Source of the DNA: Pseudomonadota bacterium
GTDB taxonomy: Bacteria; Pseudomonadota; Gammaproteobacteria; Burkholderiales; Burkholderiaceae_E
NCBI GenBank assembly: GCA_023388075.1
Contig: JAEWGX010000037.1
Span: 1 to 43,434, forward strand
Reading direction: 5' to 3'
Length of the DNA stretch: 43,434 bases
Both the position numbers and the translations under genes were made by a program. The notes under the pieces are model-generated. The model was not told the origin of the DNA, did not search any database, and saw only the letters and a program-made list of their open reading frames with translations. Numbering within the stretch: the first letter of the stretch is position 1; each line of letters starts with the position of its first letter. Shown in pieces: positions 8,192 through 15,923 of the stretch.

Positions 8192-9037
8192 ATGGAATTT
8201 CTCTACGGGCTGCCGCTTCTCCTCAAGGCGTTCATCCTCGGCATCGTCGAAGGGCTCACCGAGTTCCTCCCGATCTCGAGCACCGGCCACCTGATACTCG
8301 CCGGCGCGCTGCTCGGCTGGACCGACCAGAAGGCGAAGCTCTTCGACGTCGCGATCCAGACCGGCGCGATGTTCGCGATCATCTGGTACTACCGCCGGCG
8401 GATCGGCGCGACGGTCACCGGGATCGGGCGCGATCCGGTGGCCCGGCGCTTCGCCTGCAACGTGGCGGTCGCCTTCCTGCCGGCGGCCATCCTCGGCATC
8501 CTCTTCGCCGGCAGCATCAAGACCCATCTCTTCAAGCCGGTGCCGGTGGCGATCGCCTTCATCGTGGGCGGGCTGATCATCTTCTGGGTGGAGCATCGCC
8601 AGCGCATGCAGCGCACCCGTCCCCGCGTGTTCGACCTCGACGACCTGCGCGTGGGCGACGCGATCAGGCTGGGGCTCGCCCAGGCGTTCTCGCTCATTCC
8701 CGGCACCAGCCGATCCGGCGCGACCATCATCGGCGGCATGCTCTTCGGGCTTTCGCGCAAGACCGCGACCGAGTTCTCGTTCTTCCTCGCGATCCCGACC
8801 CTGATCGGCGCCGGCGTCTACGACCTCTTCAAGTACCGCGACATCCTGAGCCCGGCTGACATTCCGCTGTTCGCGGTCGGGCTGGGCACCGCCTTCTTCA
8901 GCGCGCTCGCCTGCGTGCACTGGCTCATCCGCTTCGTCGCGAGCAACAGCTTCGTCGTCTTCGCCTGGTACCGCATCGCGTTCGGCATCGTGGTGCTGCT
9001 CACCGCGGCGACCGGCGCGGTCAACTGGTCGCTGTAG
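8192..9037 (+). CDS. uppP: Undecaprenyl-diphosphatase UppP (BacA)
   Basis: A 281-residue polytopic inner-membrane enzyme that recycles the cell-wall lipid carrier by dephosphorylating undecaprenyl diphosphate; it also gives bacitracin tolerance. Both BacA signature motifs are present: EGLTEFLPISSTGHLIL (about 20-36) and PGTSRSGATIIGGMLFGLSR (about 170-189), which form the active site with their Glu, Ser and Arg residues. About eight hydrophobic segments are visible. It starts 21 bp after thiD on the same strand and is probably part of that transcript; a weak -10-like TAGCAT at 8178-8183 may add a separate start. It converges with the ABC exporter gene across a 28-bp gap. Confidence 0.95.
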   Translation: MEFLYGLPLLLKAFILGIVEGLTEFLPISSTGHLILAGALLGWTDQKAKLFDVAIQTGAMFAIIWYYRRRIGATVTGIGRDPVARRFACNVAVAFLPAAILGILFAGSIKTHLFKPVPVAIAFIVGGLIIFWVEHRQRMQRTRPRVFDLDDLRVGDAIRLGLAQAFSLIPGTSRSGATIIGGMLFGLSRKTATEFSFFLAIPTLIGAGVYDLFKYRDILSPADIPLFAVGLGTAFFSALACVHWLIRFVASNSFVVFAWYRIAFGIVVLLTAATGAVNWSL

Positions 9038-9065
9038 CGGCTCTGCGCGGCGTGCCGCGGATCCG

Positions 9066-10838
9066 CTACGTGGCGCGGGCGCCCGGTTCCGCGAAGAACT
9101 GCATCGCGGCGAGCCGCGCGTAGGTGCCACCGAGCGCCATCAGCTCGCCGTGCGAGCCGGATTCGACGATCCGGCCGCCATCGAGCACGAGAATGCGGTC
9201 GGCCGATTGCACCGTCGCGAGCCGGTGCGCGATCACGAGCGTCGTGCGGTTCGCGCGCGCGGCATCCAGCGCCTGCTGCACGGTCCGTTCGGAGTGCGCG
9301 TCCAGGGCACTGGTCGCTTCGTCGAGCAGCAGGACGGGGCGGTCCGCCAGGATGGCTCGCGCGATCGCGAGGCGCTGCCGCTGCCCGCCGGAGAGACGCA
9401 CGCCGCGCTCGCCAAGGAAGGTGCGATAGCCGTCGGGCAGGGCGCGGATGAACTCGTCCGCATGGGCAAGGCGGGCCGCCCGCAGCACAGCGTCGTCGTC
9501 GGCTTCCGGCCGGGCGTACCGGATGTTGTCCGCCGCCGAGCCGGAGAAGATGACCGGCTCCTGCGGCACCAGGGCGATCAGCGCCCTCACGTCGGCGGGG
9601 GCCATCGCGCCCGCCGGGCGGCCATCGATCAGGATGCGTCCGCTGTCCACTTCGTAGAAGCGCAGGAGCAACTGGAAGATGGTGGACTTGCCGGCACCGG
9701 AGGCGCCGACCAGCGCCACCGTGCTGCCTGCGGCCACCTCGAAGTCGAGGCGATCGAGCGCCCGGGTCTCGCGGCGCGACGGATAGGAGAAGACGACCGC
9801 CTCGAAGGCGATGGCGGGCGGCTTGGCGCCGACCCCCGCAGCCGCGAGCGGCGCGGACGCGGCCGGGCCCGCCGAGGCGGCCGCATCGGCGACCCGCCCC
9901 ACGAGCAGCTCGATCAGCCCCACGGCCGCGCCCGCCCCCCGCAGCAGGTCACCCCACACCTCCGCGAGCACCGCGGCCGACGAAGCGACGATCGCGATCA
10001 GCAGGCCGATCTGGCCGAGCGTGCCGGCCGACAGGCGCCCGTCCATCACTGCCTGCACGCCGACATAGAGGCCATAGAGGTTGGCGCCGAAGACTGCGGC
10101 GATCGCGAGCGCGGTGAGCAGGGCGCGCGTGCGGTTGCGTCGGATGGCGGTGCGAAAGGCCGCTTCGCTCGCCTGTGCGAAGCGGTCGCTTTCGCGCCCT
10201 TCCTGGCCGAAGCTCTGCACCACTGGAATCGCGTTGAGCACCTCCGCGGCGATGGCGCTCGCATCGGCCAGGCGATCCTGGCTCGATCGCGACAGCTTGC
10301 GCACCCGTCGCCCGATCAGCACGAGCGGCATCACGAAGAGCAGCAGGATCGCGATCACCGTCAGTACCAGCGTGGGCCGGATGAAGGCGAGGACCAGGAT
10401 GCCGCCCAGCATCATGATCGTGCTGCGCAGACCGACGGAAAGGCTCGAGCCGACCACCGTCTGCACCAGTGTCGTGTCCGCGGTCAGTCGCGAGAGCACC
10501 TCGCCGGTTTGGAGCGTCTCGAAGAACACCGGCCGCTGCCGCAGCACGTTCGCGTAGACGGCCTGCCTCAGGTCGGTGGTGACGCGTTCGCCCAGCCAGC
10601 TCACCATGTAGAAGCGGGCGGAAGTGAAGGCCGCCATCAGCAGCGCGAGCCCGAGCAGTATCAGGAAGTGGTTGCGGATGACCGCGAGGCGCGTATCGTC
10701 GCCCGCGGCGAGCCCGCCGTCGATGAGCAGCCGCAGGCCGTAGGGGACGACCAGGGTGGTGGCGGCCGCGCCCAGCAGGAACAGCAGCGCGAGCAGGACG
10801 CGAAGGCGGTAGCGCGCGAGAAACGGGAGGAGGTGCAC
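9066..10838 (-). CDS. ABC exporter, fused membrane and ATPase domains (MsbA-like)
   Basis: A 590-residue ABC half-transporter expected to work as a homodimer in the inner membrane. Residues 1-310 form the six-helix exporter domain, with the coupling segment RLTADTTLVQTVVGSSLS. The ATPase domain follows, with Walker A GASGAGKST, Q-loop LVPQEPVIFSGSAADNIRYA, signature LSGGQRQR, Walker B VLLLDEATSALD and switch IAHRLAT. It belongs to the lipid/drug exporter group; the substrate cannot be named. The linker between the domains is Ala/Gly-rich. The start is a GTG at 10838 with no strong ribosome binding site; the frame continues 13 codons upstream with no better start. It lies 38 bp after the epimerase-like gene on the same strand. 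Confidence 0.9.
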   Translation of the reverse strand: MHLLPFLARYRLRVLLALLFLLGAAATTLVVPYGLRLLIDGGLAAGDDTRLAVIRNHFLILLGLALLMAAFTSARFYMVSWLGERVTTDLRQAVYANVLRQRPVFFETLQTGEVLSRLTADTTLVQTVVGSSLSVGLRSTIMMLGGILVLAFIRPTLVLTVIAILLLFVMPLVLIGRRVRKLSRSSQDRLADASAIAAEVLNAIPVVQSFGQEGRESDRFAQASEAAFRTAIRRNRTRALLTALAIAAVFGANLYGLYVGVQAVMDGRLSAGTLGQIGLLIAIVASSAAVLAEVWGDLLRGAGAAVGLIELLVGRVADAAASAGPAASAPLAAAGVGAKPPAIAFEAVVFSYPSRRETRALDRLDFEVAAGSTVALVGASGAGKSTIFQLLLRFYEVDSGRILIDGRPAGAMAPADVRALIALVPQEPVIFSGSAADNIRYARPEADDDAVLRAARLAHADEFIRALPDGYRTFLGERGVRLSGGQRQRLAIARAILADRPVLLLDEATSALDAHSERTVQQALDAARANRTTLVIAHRLATVQSADRILVLDGGRIVESGSHGELMALGGTYARLAAMQFFAEPGARAT

Positions 10839-10876
10839 CAGGCCGCGCGGGGATCCCGCGCGGCGTTCCAGCGGCT

Positions 10877-11899
10877 TCAGAGCGGCGGGCGCGCCCGCGA
10901 CGAGCGGTTGTCGAACTGCGGGACGAGCGCGGAAGCGCTCGACTCGTCGATGGCGACCCGCTTGTGCCAGGCGATGGTCCGCAGCAGGCCTTCGGTGAGG
11001 CTCGTCTGCGCGCGCCAGCCGGTCACTCGGAAGGTCTTGTCGGCGTCGGCGCAGCGTTCCTGCTCGTTGGGCCGGTCGAGCTCGTCCGAGAAGACGGGAT
11101 CCAGCGGCGCCCCGAGGTGCGAGCGAATCAGCTCGACCACCCTGCGGATGCTGGTGAGCCGGCCGGAGCCGACGTCGAAGCTCGGCTCGTCGATGCGGCG
11201 CAGCGTCGCCGCCTGCAGCAGCGCCTGCGCGACGTCACCGACGTAGACCCAGTCGCAGCGACGTCGGCCGCTGCTCAGGACTGGCGCCTGTCCGCGCAGG
11301 AAGGCGCTGATCACCGACGGCACCAGGCGATGCTCGTTGGGATCGTCCGGGCCGTAGACCATGCCGATGCGGGCATTGACCACGTTGGCGCCGTACAGTC
11401 GCTGCAGTCCACCGGCGAGCACTTCCAGCATCGCCTTGCTGATGCCGTAGGGCGACCCGACCTCGGTGACGTCGCGCCAGGGGCTGGACGTCTCCAGCGT
11501 GCCCGAGACCACGACCCGGGTGTCCGGAACGGCGTCCATCGAGCCGAGGATGAGCTTCATGCTGGCGGTGAGGTTCACGTCCAGCGACCGTGCGATGGAC
11601 TCGGGTGAGCGGTCGCTGTTCGCGTACCCCGCGAGATGGATGATGTGGGTCGGCTTCAACCGGCGCAGCGCGGCGGCACAGGCCTTCGTGTCCGTGAAAT
11701 CGACCACGTGCGACCTTGCCGGGGTGAACGGCGCGGTCGGGCTGCCGGGCCGGCGCAGCATCACCACCTGCGCGCCGCGCTCGTGCAGCAGGCTGACCAG
11801 ATGGCGGCCGATGAAGCCCGAGGCGCCCGATACCGCGAACCGGTGGTCGCGCAGATCCGCGAGGGTGGAGACCTGCTCGATCGATGAAGTTGCTTGCAT
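10877..11899 (-). CDS. NAD-dependent epimerase/dehydratase family protein
   Basis: A 340-residue extended short-chain dehydrogenase of the nucleotide-sugar epimerase/dehydratase type. Seen are the NAD motif VSGASGFIGRHL near residue 25, HLAGYANSDRS, the serine-containing strand VVVSGTLETSSPW, the catalytic YGISK, and ARIGMVYGPDDPNEHRLVP. A late DWVYVGDVAQALL helix is also typical. The ATG at 11899 is preferred because the frame further upstream is low-complexity and passes through the promoter region. Substrate is unknown; family members make or remodel activated sugars for surface polysaccharide. It is followed 38 bp later by the ABC exporter, so the pair may serve envelope glycoconjugate export, but that is inference. 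Confidence 0.87.
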   Translation of the reverse strand: MQATSSIEQVSTLADLRDHRFAVSGASGFIGRHLVSLLHERGAQVVMLRRPGSPTAPFTPARSHVVDFTDTKACAAALRRLKPTHIIHLAGYANSDRSPESIARSLDVNLTASMKLILGSMDAVPDTRVVVSGTLETSSPWRDVTEVGSPYGISKAMLEVLAGGLQRLYGANVVNARIGMVYGPDDPNEHRLVPSVISAFLRGQAPVLSSGRRRCDWVYVGDVAQALLQAATLRRIDEPSFDVGSGRLTSIRRVVELIRSHLGAPLDPVFSDELDRPNEQERCADADKTFRVTGWRAQTSLTEGLLRTIAWHKRVAIDESSASALVPQFDNRSSRARPPL

Positions 11900-12064
11900 G
11901 CCGAGAATCCGTCCTGGTGTTTCGTGCTTCTTCTTCTTTCCTTCTTCTCCCGCCTTCGTCGCCCGTAGCCGCACTCCTGCTGCAGCGCCTGCATCGAGCC
12001 GGTCCCACGACGTTTCAGGCGGCGTGGAGGCCCTGCGTTGCCGCTTTGCCGAGGCAGCTACGAA

Positions 12065-12091
12065 AATCCGTTGCAACGAAGACAACGGATT
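12065..12091. repeat. 9-bp inverted repeat near a predicted start point, candidate operator
   Basis: AATCCGTTG (12065-12073) and CAACGGATT (12083-12091) are perfect complements separated by 9 bp. The repeat overlaps the -10 box and the expected start point of the epimerase-like gene's promoter, so a repressor site is plausible; a weak mRNA hairpin is the alternative. Confidence 0.5.
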
Positions 12092-12116
12092 ATCACGACA
12101 AAGTCCATGGCAACAA
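12089..12116 (-). promoter_or_regulatory. Predicted promoter of the epimerase-like gene
   Basis: Minus-strand TTGTTG (12116-12111) and GATAAT (12094-12089) are separated by 16 bp. The -35 match is only moderate, the -10 match is 5 of 6. Start point expected near 12082. Confidence 0.4.
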
Positions 12117-12255
12117 GACGCGCCCTGTGGTCTCGAAGGGCTTTTTAATCACTGTGAGAACGTGGCGGACATGCGTCGCCGCGCACCACGATATACCCAG
12201 CGCGGGCACGTGTCGCGCTCGTGTTGTGTAATGTGTATCCGAATGTGAATGCCGT

Positions 12256-13002
12256 CTAACGCGGGCCGTCGACGCGATAACGGACGAGATCGGCGATGGG
12301 ATGTCCCAACGCCACGCCTCGGCGCTCGAACTTCGTCTCCGGACGCGTGGGCGCCCCATCCGCGCCGTATGCCGCATCGATGGCGCCGCCAGCGGGTCGG
12401 GCGCTGGAGAGTCCGGCCGTGGCCTCGAGCACCTCATTCATCTGTTCGGCGTACTCCGGCCAGTCCGTCGCGAAGTGCAGATAGCCGCCGGCAAGCAGCT
12501 TGGCGACCAGGTTTGTAACGAACTGTGGCTGAAGCAGACGGCGCTTGTGATGGCGTGCCTTGGGCCAGGGATCCGGGAAAAAAACATGAATTCCGGTAAG
12601 AGAGCCGTCAGGAATTTGATGTCGCACCACGGCCTGGGCGTCGAATTCAATTACACGGATGTTGCGCAAACCCTGCGATTCGATGCGCTTGAGCAATGCG
12701 CCGACCCCAGGCGTGTGCACTTCGACGCCGAGATAGTCGATGTGAGGGTAGGCCGCGGCGATTTCGGCGGTGGTCTCTCCCATGCCGAAGCCGATCTCCA
12801 GGACGCGCGGCGCCGCACGTCCGAACACGTGGGTGAAGTCCAGTGGCTGCGCCGTGAAGGGGATGCCGTAGATCGGCATCAGGCGTTCATAGGCGTCGCG
12901 CTGGGCCGTCGAGAAGTGCGATCGCCGCAGCACGTAGCTGCGGATGCCGCGCGCCCGCTCGGGGTCAGGCTGGGCCGGGACGGGATCCGCTGTCTCTGAC
13001 AC
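12256..13002 (-). CDS. trmB: tRNA (guanine-N7-)-methyltransferase TrmB
   Basis: A 248-residue SAM-dependent enzyme that makes m7G46 in the variable loop of many tRNAs. The family motifs are clear: RGIRSYVLRRSHFSTAQ, SAM motif VLEIGFGMGETTAEIA, FFPDPWPKARHHKRRLLQ (tRNA and catalytic region) and the C-terminal RPETKFERRG, where TrmB has TxFExR. The start is a GTG at 13000-13002 that lies 38 bp inside the 3' end of thiG, so the two genes overlap and are probably translationally linked. The thiS-thiG-trmB order is frequent in Burkholderiales. No independent promoter is visible. Confidence 0.95.
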   Translation of the reverse strand: MSETADPVPAQPDPERARGIRSYVLRRSHFSTAQRDAYERLMPIYGIPFTAQPLDFTHVFGRAAPRVLEIGFGMGETTAEIAAAYPHIDYLGVEVHTPGVGALLKRIESQGLRNIRVIEFDAQAVVRHQIPDGSLTGIHVFFPDPWPKARHHKRRLLQPQFVTNLVAKLLAGGYLHFATDWPEYAEQMNEVLEATAGLSSARPAGGAIDAAYGADGAPTRPETKFERRGVALGHPIADLVRYRVDGPR

Positions 13003-13795
13003 TCGGCAGCATGCCCTCGAGGGGTGACGACGGTGCGGCCGCGTAGTGCTTGCGCGGCATGCGACCGGCGCGCCACGCGAGCCGGCCGGCCTCCACGCCC
13101 AGCTTCATCGCGCGTGCCATCGCGATCGGGTCCTGGGCAGCAGCGATGGCGGTGTTCATGAGCACGCCGGCGCAGCCGAGCTCCATCGCGATCGCCGCAT
13201 CCGAGGCCGTCCCGACGCCGGCGTCGACGATCACCGGCACTCGTGCCTGCGCAAGGATGAGCTGCAGGTTCCACGGGTTCAGGATGCCCATGCCGGAGCC
13301 GATCAGCGAGGCGAGCGGCATCACCGCCACGCAGCCGATGTCCTCCAGCATGCGTGCCTGGATCGGATCGTCGCTGCAGTAGACCATGACCTCGAAGCCC
13401 TCGGCGACGAGCGTGCGGGCCGCGGCAAGCGTCTCGGGCATGTTCGGGAACAGCGTCGACTTGTCCCCGAGCACCTCCAGCTTCACCAGGTTGTGGCCGT
13501 CCAGCAGCTCACGCGCAAGGCGCAGCGTGCGCACCGCATCTTCGGCCGTATAGCAGCCGGCGGTGTTGGGCAGGATGGTGAAGCGGTCCGGCGGCACGTT
13601 CTCGAGAAGGCTGGGCTCGCCGCTGGTCTGCCCGATGTTGGTCCGGCGGATCGCCACGGTGACGATCTCGGCGCCGCTCGCGTCGATCGCCTCGCGCGTC
13701 TGCGCGAAGTCCCGGTATTTGCCGGTGCCGATCAGCAGCCGCGAGGTGAAGTGGCGCTGGCCGATTCGTAGCGTGTCCGCCGGTGATGTCGTCAT
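12965..13795 (-). CDS. thiG: Thiazole synthase ThiG
   Basis: A 276-residue TIM-barrel enzyme that forms the thiazole phosphate of thiamine from DXP, dehydroglycine and ThiS thiocarboxylate. The catalytic lysine is in LVKLEVLGD (Lys105), and the phosphate-binding loops IVDAGVGTASDAAIAMELG and GVLMNTAIA are intact. The C-terminal tail (RDSGSRPGPA) extends past the usual end and overlaps trmB by 38 bp. It lies 52 bp after thiS. Together they supply the thiazole half of thiamine, with ThiD (7286) supplying the pyrimidine half. A glycine oxidase or ThiH gene for dehydroglycine is not in the window. Confidence 0.96.
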   Translation of the reverse strand: MTTSPADTLRIGQRHFTSRLLIGTGKYRDFAQTREAIDASGAEIVTVAIRRTNIGQTSGEPSLLENVPPDRFTILPNTAGCYTAEDAVRTLRLARELLDGHNLVKLEVLGDKSTLFPNMPETLAAARTLVAEGFEVMVYCSDDPIQARMLEDIGCVAVMPLASLIGSGMGILNPWNLQLILAQARVPVIVDAGVGTASDAAIAMELGCAGVLMNTAIAAAQDPIAMARAMKLGVEAGRLAWRAGRMPRKHYAAAPSSPLEGMLPSVRDSGSRPGPA

Positions 13796-13847
13796 CAGTG
13801 ATGCCAGAGTGTGCGCCGTGACGGCGCGATGTCGGAACGGTCGGGAT

Positions 13848-14048
13848 TCAGCCGCCCCCGACCGCGACCACGATCTCGATCCGGTCGCCCGACGTGAGTG
13901 GCGTGGTGGCGTGACGGGACCGGGGGACGATCTCGGCGTTTCGCTCGACGGCGATGCGCTTGCCGGTGAAGCCGAGCGAGTCGACCAGTTCCTGGATCGT
14001 CATCTCCCGGCCGATCGGATGCGACTTGCCGTTGAGGATGATCTCCAT
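13848..14048 (-). CDS. thiS: Sulfur carrier protein ThiS
   Basis: A 66-residue ubiquitin-like sulfur carrier that ends in the required diglycine (VAVGGG). Adenylated and thiocarboxylated at its C-terminal Gly, it hands sulfur to ThiG. Visible family features are MEIILNGK, LGFTGKRIAVERNAEIVPRS and the TTPLTSGDRIEIV strand. Its ATG at 14048 follows a good -10 box (TAGAAT) by only 6 nt, so the main transcript may begin at or next to the A of the start codon; a purine run GGGGA also lies in that gap and would then not be transcribed. First gene of thiS-thiG-trmB. Confidence 0.95.
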   Translation of the reverse strand: MEIILNGKSHPIGREMTIQELVDSLGFTGKRIAVERNAEIVPRSRHATTPLTSGDRIEIVVAVGGG

Positions 14049-14054
14049 TCCCCG

Positions 14055-14084
14055 ATTCTAACGGCTAGCGCGGGCCGGTCCCAA
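14055..14084 (-). promoter_or_regulatory. Predicted thiS-thiG-trmB promoter, leaderless geometry
   Basis: Minus-strand TTGGGA (14084-14079), 18-bp spacer, TAGAAT (14060-14055), then 6 nt to the ATG. There is no room for a 5' leader and no TPP riboswitch is seen. Confidence 0.6.
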
Positions 14085-14144
14085 CGGCGGGCCGTGCACC
14101 CGGCTGCGACGACGCCGTAGCGTCGGGCGTGCGATGGTCCGCGC

Positions 14145-14636
14145 CTACAGCGCGGTTCCCGGCGTGGGCGCCCGAGCCACCGGCCCGCGGGCGGCTGCCG
14201 GCGAGAGGAAGCGCTTCTCCAGGGCCGTGCGGCTTTCGTTCACCAGGTCCTTCGGCAGCTCCTCGACGATCGCCTTGGCCACGTCGGGGTCCAGCGACTG
14301 GCGAAGCAGCCCCAGGAAGCGTGGTGCCGCGGCCACCCGCAGGCGATCGAAGCGGTTCGCGCGACGCGCCTGGCAGAGCCAGTCGCCGAGGCGGTTGGCG
14401 AAGAGCACGGCCTCGCCGTGGCTGCCGTCGAGCCCCGCGGAGGCGGTCACGCTGCTCATCTGGCGTGCCGCATGTCCGGACCGGCGCCCGCGCGCGTCGC
14501 GTCGCAGCTTCTCCTCTTTCGCGTGGGCCGACGCATGGGTGAGTGTCTCGACCTCCTGCAGGTGCTCGTCGGCGTGGGTCCATTGGTAGATCCGTGCGAC
14601 GCCTTCGTCGGCGACGACCAGCCAGTTGGTCTGCAT
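14145..14636 (-). CDS. Host attachment family protein
   Basis: A 163-residue soluble protein of the family named after Agrobacterium host-attachment proteins (Host_attach). Typical are the N-terminal TNWLVVADEGVARIYQW, a variable middle with charged residues, and the C-terminal FANRLGDWLCQARRANRFDRL, AAPRFLGLLRQSLD and ELPKDLVNES. The fold resembles translation-factor eRF1/Pelota-like domains; molecular function is not established and the attachment role should not be assumed here. The ATG at 14636 stands behind a strong GGAGGAG. It lies between thiS and the tRNA-Gly gene, all on the minus strand. Confidence 0.85.
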   Translation of the reverse strand: MQTNWLVVADEGVARIYQWTHADEHLQEVETLTHASAHAKEEKLRRDARGRRSGHAARQMSSVTASAGLDGSHGEAVLFANRLGDWLCQARRANRFDRLRVAAAPRFLGLLRQSLDPDVAKAIVEELPKDLVNESRTALEKRFLSPAAARGPVARAPTPGTAL

Positions 14637-14789
14637 CGAGTGCTCCTCCCCAGTTGCAAGCGATGTGGCGCGGCGGCAACCGCCATGCCCAAGCCGTCCG
14701 GCCATCTTCGCATGGGGTCCGATCGCGGTCCAGCGGAACCGCGCCGGCACGACGCCGCGAAGCGGACTGGACCCGTGGGGAGAATCGAG

Positions 14790-14865
14790 TGGAGCGGGCG
14801 ACGAGTCTCGAACTCGCGACCTCAGGCTTGGGAAGCCGGCGCTCTACCAACTGAGCTACACCCGC
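14790..14865 (-). tRNA. tRNA-Gly (anticodon CCC)
   Basis: A 76-nt cloverleaf with encoded CCA. Acceptor GCGGGTG pairs with CGCCCGC, D arm is GCTC...GAGC, anticodon loop TTCCCAA gives anticodon CCC, T arm contains GAGTTCGAGACTC. The discriminator is T, as usual for bacterial tRNA-Gly. The anticodon stem is CCGGC against GCCTG, leaving a C-U mismatch at the second pair (28:42). It reads GGG; a TCC-anticodon tRNA-Gly elsewhere could also serve that codon. Confidence 0.93.
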
Positions 14866-14984
14866 GCCGGTCGATTGTAGCGCCAACCCCGGCGCGGACC
14901 GCAACGGCGGGCCGCGTAGAATGGCCGGCAGGGTCTCACGAAGGTGCCGGGCGGACCGGCTGCCGGACCCGGACCGACACACGC

Positions 14985-15923
14985 ATGCGCCTAGCCTACC
15001 TGTCCCACCCCAGCTCGCTCGAGCACGAGATGGGGGACGGTCATCCGGAATGCCCGGACCGCGTCCGGGTCATCGCCGACCGGCTTCTCGCAAGCGGCCT
15101 GCTCGACCTGATGATCCAGGGCGACGCGCCAGCCGCGAGCCGCGAGCAGCTGCTGCGCGCCCATGCCGCGATGCACGTGAATCGCATCGAGGCGAGCGCT
15201 CCGTTGCGGGGCCACGTGCGCCTCGATCCGGACACGGTGATGAATCCGGCGACGCTGAATGCCGCGCGCCATGCCGCAGGCGCCGTCGTGCGCGCCGTGG
15301 ACATGGTGCTCGACCGCGAATGCGAGCGGGCCTTCTGCAATGTGCGGCCGCCGGGCCATCACGCGACCCGGGAGGCAGCCATGGGCTTCTGCTTCTTCAA
15401 CAACGTGGCGGTGGGCGCCCGCCATGCGCTGTCCCGCCCGGGGATCGAACGCGTGGCGGTGTGCGATTTCGACGTGCACCATGGCAACGGCAGCGAGGAC
15501 ATCGTCGCCGGCGACGAGCGGGTGCTCATGCTGTCCACCTTCCAGACCGCTCTCTATCCGTTCTGCGGCGAGCGGCCGCTGGCCGACAACATCGTCAACG
15601 TGCCGCTCCTGCCCTACAGCCGCGGCGATGCGGTGCGCGCCGCGGTGACGGAACACTGGTTGCCCGCGTTCGAGCGCTTCAAGCCGCAGCTCGTCATGAT
15701 CTCCGCGGGCTTCGATGCGCACCGGGACGACGAGCTCGGCCAGCTCGGCTGGACCGAGGAAGATTACGCCTGGATCACGCGGCGCCTGGTCGAGCAGGCG
15801 AACCGCCACGCCCAGGGACGCATCGTCTCGGTGCTGGAGGGCGGCTACGACCTGCGCGCGCTGATGCGCAGCGTCGAGCGCCACGTGCGCGAGTTGCTGG
15901 AGATCGCAGCGGAGGATATCTGA
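14985..15923 (+). CDS. Histone deacetylase-like (class II HDAC/AcuC) amidohydrolase
   Basis: A 312-residue zinc deacetylase of the HDAC superfamily. The catalytic set is intact: RPPGHHA (the two His), DFDVHHGNGSED (zinc Asp and His), SAGFDAHRDDELG (second zinc Asp) and LEGGYD (Tyr that polarises the carbonyl). Bacterial members act on acetylated polyamines, acetyl-lysine or related amides; the substrate here is not predictable. The ATG at 14985 (MRLAYLSHPSSLEHE) starts the conserved domain. Its TGA shares one base with the ATG of the next gene (TGATG), so both are expected to be made together. The tRNA-Gly gene lies just upstream on the other strand. Confidence 0.92.
   Translation: MRLAYLSHPSSLEHEMGDGHPECPDRVRVIADRLLASGLLDLMIQGDAPAASREQLLRAHAAMHVNRIEASAPLRGHVRLDPDTVMNPATLNAARHAAGAVVRAVDMVLDRECERAFCNVRPPGHHATREAAMGFCFFNNVAVGARHALSRPGIERVAVCDFDVHHGNGSEDIVAGDERVLMLSTFQTALYPFCGERPLADNIVNVPLLPYSRGDAVRAAVTEHWLPAFERFKPQLVMISAGFDAHRDDELGQLGWTEEDYAWITRRLVEQANRHAQGRIVSVLEGGYDLRALMRSVERHVRELLEIAAEDI

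Larger units (their letters stand above)
11900..12255. other. Intergenic region, 356 bp, relatively AT-rich upstream part
   Basis: The gap between trmB (ends 12256) and the epimerase-like gene (starts 11899) holds no supported gene. It contains a predicted minus-strand promoter and a 9-bp inverted repeat, listed separately, which drive or control the epimerase-like gene. From about 12060 to 12240 it is visibly richer in A and T than the surrounding DNA. The long distance from the predicted start point (about 12082) to the ATG gives a leader of about 180 nt. Confidence 0.6.

Noticed and set aside
7136..9130. A 664-codon open frame on the minus strand opposite thiD and uppP
   Set aside because: It is antisense to two well-supported genes and its translation is low-complexity Arg/Glu/Asp/His-rich sequence with no motifs.
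9150..11246. A 698-codon open frame opposite the ABC exporter
   Set aside because: It is the mirror of the exporter's coding frame; no domain or ribosome binding site.
14049..14144. TPP riboswitch upstream of thiS
   Set aside because: The conserved CUGAGA and ACCUGA segments are absent, and the predicted start site leaves no leader.
14790..14865. tRNA-Gly as an integration site beside the host-attachment gene
   Set aside because: No integrase, phage gene or repeat of the tRNA 3' end is seen in the window.
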